Assembly: GCF_963676685.1 (NCBI RefSeq)
Contig: NC_092344.1
Location: 45,716,830 to 45,780,829 of the forward strand
Length of the DNA stretch: 64,000 nt
From: Mytilus edulis
Lineage: Eukaryota > Mollusca > Bivalvia > Mytilida > Mytilidae
Direction: 5' to 3'
Below the pieces are notes generated by a model. It saw only the letters and a list, made by a program, of their open reading frames with translations. It made no database searches and was not told where the DNA came from. Positions 61,301 through 64,000 of this stretch are shown one piece after another; within the stretch, counting starts at the first letter, position 1; every line of letters starts with the position of its first letter. The translations under genes and the position numbers were made by a program.

Positions 61301-63753
61301 CTCTTCCATGAACCTCCCTTTTTCGTTGATAAACAAGCAAACGACTGGCAATGTGATTTTTCAGAGGGAGAGTTTGATCAGCCAACATGAACGGTTGTTG
61401 TATCTAGGTCAAATATGTCAATTTCCAAATGCAACACATTACAGTCATATAAATGAATTGGTAACAACATGTGCATCATTTAAGAGTTTAGAAGTGTTTT
61501 AAATTAATGAAATATATTAAATGCATGACAATTTGATAAAATTCATTATTCTGCAGTAGTCAATATACGCATGTGCAAACAAATTTTATTCATTTTAGAG
61601 CATACATGGCATAGGTTTATTCACAAAGCTAAATAAGCGTATCATATAAGAATTTTAGCCATTTTGGCCATGTTGCAGGCGAGGTCATCAGACACATTAA
61701 TTAGACAAGAAACCCTAGTGATGATTGTGGCCAAGTTTGGTTAAATTTGTCTCAGTAGTTTCAAAAAAAGAAATTTTTGTAAAAGATAACAAAAATTTAC
61801 GAAAAATTGTTAAAAATTGACTATAAAGGGCAATAACTCTTTACAGGGTCGCCTGACAATTTTGGTCATGTTCAACTTATTTGTAGATTTTACTTTGCAG
61901 AACATTATTGCTGTTTACAGTTTATCTCTATCTATAATAGTATTCAAGATAATAACCAACAAGAGGCTGTCACAACGACAGCAAACCGGATTTATTAACA
62001 TTTATTTGTGTCCTGGCATGGCAATATCACAAGAACCATAAGTGATGAACGGTGAAAGAGAAAATCATCAGTATCAAATTTGACCTCCATTTTGTCATCG
62101 ATATCAACATATTAAAATTTAAAAGAGCTTAGGTTGAATGGTTCATGAGTAAATGCAACAACATAAATGGAAATGCCATTTTTTTATCTTTCAAGAACCA
62201 TAACTCCTGAACAGTAAAAGTCAAAATCGTCATTATTGAATTTGACCTCCATTTTGTCATCGGTAACAACATATTAAAATTTGAAAAGCTTTGGTTGAAC
62301 AGTTCATGAGTAAATGCACGGACACGACTGGAAACGCCATTTTTCAATCTTTCAAGAACCATAACTCCTGAACGGTAAAAGTTGAAATTGTCATTCTTGA
62401 ACTTGACCTCCGTTTTGTCATTAGTAACAACATATTAAAATTTGGGAAGCTTTGGTTGAACAGTTCATGCATAAATGCACAGACACGACTAAAAACACCA
62501 TTTTTCAATCTTTCAAGAACCATACATGTAACTCCTGAACGGTAAAAGTCAAAATCGTCATTCTTGAACTTGACCTCCATTTTGTTGTCAGTAACAACAT
62601 ATTAAAATTTTAAAAGCTTTGGATGAACAGTTCATGAGTAAATGCACGGACAACATTTGGTTGCCGACAGCATGACCGACAGCCGTACATCCCCAAATCA
62701 ATAACCGACATTTTTGTCACAAAAATCCGGTTAAAAACTGCAAAATTTCCTGAAAATCACCAATTTATGGGCAGCAACCGAACTACTGGCACTGCTTGTC
62801 TGATTCGTCTGATGAGATATAAGCCAAAAAATGAACTCCCCCCCCCCCCCCCCCCACCCCATATGTTCTATTTTTAGCCATGTTGGCCATGTTGGTTGGC
62901 AGGCAGGGTCATTTGACACATTTTTTAAAACTAGATACTCTTAAGTGATGATTGTGGCCAATTTGGTTAAATTTGGCCCAGTGGTTTAAGAGGAGAAGAT
63001 TTTTGTAAAATTAACAGACGACGACAGACAATGTATTATCTCCATTGTATGTCACTGTTAGTAGTTTTTGGAGGTCATCTTAATAGTTAATTAGATGGCC
63101 TCTACACTTAAATAAACACTAAATTCCATATATATGTAATTATCTAGTATAAGACATTGTTGTCTGTTTATTACTTATAATAACGTTTGGATATGTGTTT
63201 TAGCATGCTATAAATCAAAATATAAAAAATCCAACCAAAACGTTTTCTTCATAAATATTCTGAAAGACTAAGGCTACGTCTTGCACAAAAGTCAACCTTA
63301 GATATAAAAGGTAAAAGGCGACGTCATAACTCTTGCGGTATTTTCAAAATCCTCCAATCCTGCACCTGCATTGGAAATCCACAAATTATAATGCCATTTG
63401 CCGTCAAATAGTTTCATCAAGGTCCAATACATTGAAGTTCAACGCTTGCAATTTGAAAAAATAGTCAAAATATTGTGTATTTTATATAGAAAATGATAAC
63501 TGAGGTATAATAACGAATAATACTCTCATGGGAAACCTGTTGGAAGAAGAAAAAGGACCGAGACGGCTTTGAAGAAAATAGGGCGATTTGGTAGAATGTT
63601 GGGTCGAATTGGTCGGGGGCGAGTTGTCATATATTCTTAACTGGGCAAGCCAAAGTAAGATGACACACCTCTTTTTTTAAGCATATATGCTGCTACTGAA
63701 CTATCAACCCCTCCTGACATTCCACACACAATTTTTTTTAACCCTGTTCTCAT
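39979..63753 (-). CDS. TRMU: Mitochondrial tRNA 2-thiouridylase TRMU (MnmA family), eight exons
   Basis: Joined exons (63753-63669, 59738-59573, 57922-57738, 45826-45654, 44677-44624, 41571-41505, 40971-40871, 40323-39979) give 391 aa. The enzyme makes the 2-thio group on U34 of mitochondrial tRNAs for Lys, Glu and Gln (established for TRMU/MnmA), using ATP and sulfur relayed from a cysteine desulfurase. Seen: PP-loop SGGVDSS (13-19), GLFMKNWD (34-41), [12 protein letters not shown] (97-108) with catalytic Cys102, [10 protein letters not shown] (120-129), KDQTLFLSQ (157-165), SMGICFIG (204-211) with the second catalytic Cys208, and the C-terminal barrel signature AGQYAVFY (350-357). Human TRMU is 421 aa, so this is full length. 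The start is fixed by tag caa aag ATG. There is no long presequence; the basic MRTGLKK start may suffice for mitochondrial import. Introns carry many mobile elements. Confidence 0.97.
40871..40971 (-). CDS. TRMU: TRMU coding exon 7
   Basis: 101 bp. The acceptor is aactttatatttccag and the donor GTAAGA. It encodes [34 protein letters not shown]. The YTIGQR signature is conserved as YWTIGQR. Confidence 0.96.
41505..41571 (-). CDS. TRMU: TRMU coding exon 6, 67 bp
   Basis: It encodes [20 protein letters not shown] with HK, phase 0 in and phase 1 out. The acceptor is attttacag and the donor GTTGAT, a weaker donor than the others. It corresponds to the central domain strand PG.F.....G..LG.HKG of the family. 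Confidence 0.93.
41838..43720 (+). repeat. Direct duplication: R1-filled copy and empty copy
   Basis: 41845-41991 plus 43389-43460 (interrupted by R1) and 43488-43720 (uninterrupted) are two copies of one stretch: ctgctctatagatttccttt / ctgctctaaagattttcttt, then tatccataataaat, gcatat, ctaaattaaa, ggaattcttaaag and acatgttcta. The second is the paralogous empty site of the first. It lies in TRMU intron 5. Confidence 0.88.
41992..43388 (+). mobile_element. Element R1, copy 1
   Basis: It starts CCAGATGCTCTGCAGGGCAC then AGCTTTATACGAC; it ends ...GCTGTCGTAT before AAAAAAGG. TTTATACGAC and GTCGTATAAA form an inverted pair. Inside are about five 35-bp units (gtgcaattgaaaatttcttg then ctattgcacaatac, 42430-42605), then ~110-bp units (ggaccctttggaccttaatg) and ~160-bp units (cctaaactgttgggaccaaa), and a GACGACGACTACGGATGATG microsatellite near the 3' end. 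There are no frames of note. Confidence 0.88.
44624..44677 (-). CDS. TRMU: TRMU coding exon 5 (Cys208), 54 bp
   Basis: 18 codons, [18 protein letters not shown], phase 0 at both ends. The acceptor is cttttcattacag and the donor GTAAGC. It holds the second catalytic cysteine, which forms the disulfide with Cys102 in the MnmA cycle. Confidence 0.96.
44916..45115 (+). repeat. 41-bp tandem repeat, five units
   Basis: gtaggtattgattttctaag starts at 44916, 44957, 44998, 45039 and 45080, exactly 41 bp apart, and the units are almost identical. It lies in TRMU intron 4. Confidence 0.97.
45654..45826 (-). CDS. TRMU: TRMU coding exon 4
   Basis: 173 bp. The acceptor is tctcttacaactag and the donor GTAAGT. 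It encodes [36 protein letters not shown] and RIAKKKE, ending at phase 0 so that [10 protein letters not shown] joins exactly. Confidence 0.97.
45891..47972 (+). mobile_element. Element R1, copy 2 (longest internal arrays)
   Basis: It starts CCTTTATACGACTGCAGAGG (the outer CCAGATGCTC part is missing) and ends GCGGTCGTAT before AAAAAA. The array of ~110-bp units (46700-47270) has about five copies and the ~160-bp array (47270-47880) about four. The microsatellite is gacgacgacgacgacgacga at 47893-47915. R2 begins seven bases after its end. Confidence 0.87.
47979..48588 (+). mobile_element. Element R2, copy 1 (three internal units)
   Basis: It starts CAAGAGGCTGTCACAACGAC then AGCAAACCGGATTT, a 5' hairpin GGCTGTC/GACAGC. 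It ends CACAAAAATCCGGTTAA. The internal unit of ~160 bp (aagaaccataactcctgaac...) occurs three times. The microsatellite is a cgcccgcccgaccgaccgcc type at 48510-48538. There is no coding capacity. Confidence 0.88.
48600..49370. other. TRMU intron 3, unremarkable stretch
   Basis: A 75-codon frame (48679-48906) has no motif I know. Nothing else is supported. Confidence 0.4.
49377..51102 (+). mobile_element. Element R3, copy 1
   Basis: It starts ctaGAGGGTTCAAGGACCCT then GTGTCGCTCACCTGAT, and ends with the hairpin AGCTCACttggTGAGCT before AAAAA. Three internal units of about 470-500 bp begin near 49830, 50330 and 50805 (gcagatagatcttgacctga). Each contains gccatggcggcc, and two of them gccatcttggttggttgg. 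cgacgacggacgccggacgc precedes the 3' hairpin. Frames such as 49764-50024 and 50795-50995 arise from the repeated units. Confidence 0.87.
51110..52540. other. TRMU intron 3, unremarkable stretch
   Basis: AT-rich. Frames of 60-80 codons have no motif. A 'gattggctgacgttattttg' block near 51740-51765 resembles other mussel repeats, but I cannot assign it. Confidence 0.4.
52545..53192 (+). repeat. Diverged, 5'-truncated R1 copy
   Basis: It holds about three ~160-bp units of the R1 type (ccttattcctaaacggttgg, ccaaccttctacttgtgata) and ends acgcagacgacaacatcata with tgcagtcgtaaaaa. It is more diverged than the three other R1 copies. Confidence 0.75.
53377..56082 (+). mobile_element. Element R1, copy 3, interrupted by R2
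   Basis: It starts CCAGATGCTCTGCAGGGTGC after ttcaa and ends GCGGTTGTAT before AAAAATAA. About seven 35-bp units lie at 53925-54165. R2 sits within it at 54742-55689; without R2 the element is about 1.76 kb. The microsatellite gacgacgacgacgcc is at 56018-56032. Confidence 0.87.
54742..55689 (+). mobile_element. Element R2, copy 2, nested in R1 (five units)
   Basis: It starts CAAGAGGCTG and ends CACAAAAATTCGGTTAA. It interrupts the R1 text accaaga|aaaatgcttatttggg, known intact from 47385-47410. Five ~160-bp units are present, and a (CCCG)n run of about 45 bases (55596-55640) sits before the 3' end. Confidence 0.92.
56487..56600 (-). repeat. Dispersed repeat R10a end
   Basis: gaagatgtggaatgattgcc, aatgagacaactgtccacaa, gagaccaaaatgacacagac, actataggtcaccgtacggc; the cleanest copy of this end in the window. 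Confidence 0.85.
56928..56943 (+). promoter_or_regulatory. CTCF-like motif
   Basis: CCAGTAGATGGCGCTG matches the conserved CTCF core CCASYAGRKGGC at every position. It lies in TRMU intron 3. Whether it is bound is unknown; a single motif may be chance. Confidence 0.4.
57107..57310 (+). mobile_element. Element R4, 3'-truncated copy
   Basis: CAAGAATGTGTCCATAGTAC then ACGGATGCCCCACTCGCACT, continuing to ctaccttgaccgaaaactta, where the match stops before the microsatellite and 3' hairpin. An A6 run precedes it. Confidence 0.82.
57405..57600 (+). repeat. Degenerate 'ggatttcgggat' repeat
   Basis: It contains repeated ggatttcgggattgat, ggatctggga, ggatcaggatttcatg and gggatttttgggatcagga. An 86-codon frame across it is a by-product. 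A related 'gatcccgctt' stretch in the other orientation is at 60380-60600. Confidence 0.6.
57738..57922 (-). CDS. TRMU: TRMU coding exon 3 (catalytic Cys102)
   Basis: 185 bp. The acceptor is gttcttgtttttttcag and the donor GTATAT. It encodes [20 protein letters not shown] with the nucleophile Cys102 and [13 protein letters not shown]. Confidence 0.97.
58060..58150 (-). repeat. Degenerate R10a end
   Basis: 'gcatgattgcacaagagata', 'caagaccaaatgactcagac' and 'attaaacaactaactat' match 56487-56570 imperfectly. Confidence 0.6.
58208..58649. mobile_element. 442-bp MITE with 23-bp inverted ends and TA duplication
   Basis: The left end AAGGAGTATGCTCGATAAGG and the right end, reversed, AAGGAGTAAGTTCGGTAAGT match at 18 of 23 positions. 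Both are flanked by TA (58206-58207 and 58650-58651). A TA duplication is typical of Tc1/mariner-type and some other DNA transposons. There is no transposase. It lies in TRMU intron 2. Confidence 0.78.
58977..59183 (-). mobile_element. tRNA-derived SINE, copy 1
   Basis: Minus strand, 5' to 3': GGTGGTTGTGTGGTCTAGCG (A box TGGTCTAGCGG, about 59162-59172), then the B box GGGTTCGAATCC (59099-59110), then a body caaatttacagatctaacaa, 'gttgggttgatg' and a (TA)n tail at 58977-59030. This is the build of a tRNA-derived SINE. The variable-arm length suggests a Leu/Ser-type tRNA origin, which is inference. Confidence 0.82.
59573..59738 (-). CDS. TRMU: TRMU coding exon 2
   Basis: 166 bp. The acceptor is ttattatattgcag and the donor GTACTT after TTTAG. 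It encodes [12 protein letters not shown], then [20 protein letters not shown] and [12 protein letters not shown], all conserved in TRMU. Confidence 0.96.
59965..60110 (+). mobile_element. tRNA-derived SINE, 5'-truncated copy 2
   Basis: It starts inside the tRNA-like head (gaaggcgattaggtgtcacg), keeps the B box GGGTTCGAATCCC, and ends acattgttgggttgatgct then tagacgagttgtata. It is in the opposite orientation to copy 1, in TRMU intron 1. Confidence 0.82.
60380..60605. repeat. Degenerate 'tcccgctta' repeat
   Basis: 'gatcccagatcccgcttact', 'cccatatccagcttacac', 'gggtcccgctagacctca' and 'ggcaatcccgcgtcacgctt' repeat a degenerate core. Confidence 0.5.
61960..62734 (+). mobile_element. Element R2, copy 3, nested in R3 (four units)
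   Basis: It starts CAAGAGGCTG after ataaccaa and ends CACAAAAATCCGGTTAA before aaactgc. The host text ataaccaaaaacagcaaaat is intact in R3 copy 1 (50245-50265). Four ~160-bp units are present; the G/C-rich microsatellite is reduced to ccgacagcatgaccgacagc. Confidence 0.92.
62838..62857 (+). repeat. Poly(C) run inside R3
   Basis: About 18 C residues, then ACCCC. Similar C runs occur at 3299-3311, 42137-42142 and 46258-46269, inside other elements. Confidence 0.9.
63030..63668. other. TRMU intron 1, first part
   Basis: Nothing recognised, apart from a small inverted pair ggaggtcatctta / ttagatggcctct near 63070-63105. Confidence 0.4.
63669..63753 (-). CDS. TRMU: TRMU coding exon 1 (PP-loop)
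   Basis: Residues 1-28 plus one base: [20 protein letters not shown] then AAYMLKKR. The donor is GTGTGT after AGAG. An in-frame TAG lies three codons before the ATG, and A at -3 gives a good start context. It contains the ATP-binding SGGVDSS loop. Confidence 0.93.
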
Positions 63754-64000
63754 CTTTTGCTAATTTTTGGCCTGTTTGGTGATTCACATGTGTTTAACCT
63801 CACAGTCACATGGAAGGTGATTGTTTGACGTTTGATCGAAAATTGTACGAGCAATTTCATTGGATACTTTATTTTCCAGCCTTGAAATCAGCCAGTCAAA
63901 ATTGTTGTTTCAAAATGCTAACCTCTTGAACCTGGAAAAGTAAATAATGGATGTCCACGAAAACAACAGACCAAAACAAATGTGTTATGTGTGATTTTAT
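63754..64000 (-). promoter_or_regulatory. Presumed 5' leader and promoter of TRMU
   Basis: The region upstream of the start codon. On the minus strand it has a CCAATG (near 63860) and an E-box-like CACATGTG (63786-63793). I see no TATA box. The role is inferred from position. Confidence 0.35.

Larger units (their letters stand above)
60822..63027 (+). mobile_element. Element R3, copy 2, interrupted twice
   Basis: It starts ctaGAGGCTCTCAAGAGCCT then GTGTCACTCACCTG, a clear 5' hairpin. Its text follows copy 1 but is broken by about 485 bp of unassigned sequence (about 61165-61650) and by R2 at 61960-62734. The 3' hairpin is lost; the match fades at about 63027 in gacgacgacagac. Confidence 0.82.

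Noticed and set aside
62129-62580. Minus-strand frames with [11 protein letters not shown] repeated
   Set aside because: They are translations of the ~160-bp R2 units.

Overview
This 64-kb window is eukaryotic nuclear DNA. It is AT-rich, its genes have introns with GT-AG splice sites, and repeats occupy most of the remaining sequence. Recurring repeat sequences (the CAAGAATGTGTCC element, the TTTATACGAC element, the GTATACCGCTG element and others) look like those I associate with bivalve molluscs, and a mytilid mussel is my best guess. The organism call is inference.

Two protein genes can be rebuilt completely, both on the minus strand. (1) A METTL27-like (WBSCR27-like) SAM-dependent methyltransferase has five coding exons between 33334 and 14702 and encodes 223 aa. 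(2) TRMU, the mitochondrial tRNA 2-thiouridylase (MnmA family), has eight coding exons between 63753 and 39979 and encodes 391 aa. All exon phases join without gaps, both catalytic cysteines of TRMU are present, and each start codon has an in-frame stop three codons upstream. The short exons sit far apart: METTL27 intron 1 is about 13 kb and TRMU intron 3 about 12 kb, both filled with mobile elements. A possible terminal exon of a single-pass membrane protein lies at 23852-24021 on the plus strand.

Layout. 1-14.5 kb: no gene seen; minisatellites (117-, 72- and 37-bp periods), a small hAT-like MITE and dispersed repeats. 14.7-33.3 kb: the METTL27-like gene; its first intron holds two head-to-head Penelope-like tails, two inverted 21-bp satellite arrays, an 864-bp Mutator-like element with 287-bp inverted repeats, and a decayed integrase (DDE) pseudogene split by a small element. 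33.3-40 kb: intergenic, with a 1.19-kb hAT element (8-bp target duplication), a 355-bp tandem dimer and an 81-bp satellite. 40-63.8 kb: TRMU, with introns carrying four families of hairpin-ended, minisatellite-bearing elements, some nested in one another, plus a TA-flanked MITE and two tRNA-derived SINEs.

The most interesting signal is this group of element families (R1-R4, perhaps R6). They differ in sequence but share one design: a hairpin near the 5' end, an internal minisatellite, a short G/C-rich microsatellite, a 3' hairpin, and a 3' end that abuts a run of A. A duplicated empty site and two nested insertions fix some of their boundaries. The design resembles Helentron-derived non-autonomous elements such as oyster 'pearl', but that assignment is inference.
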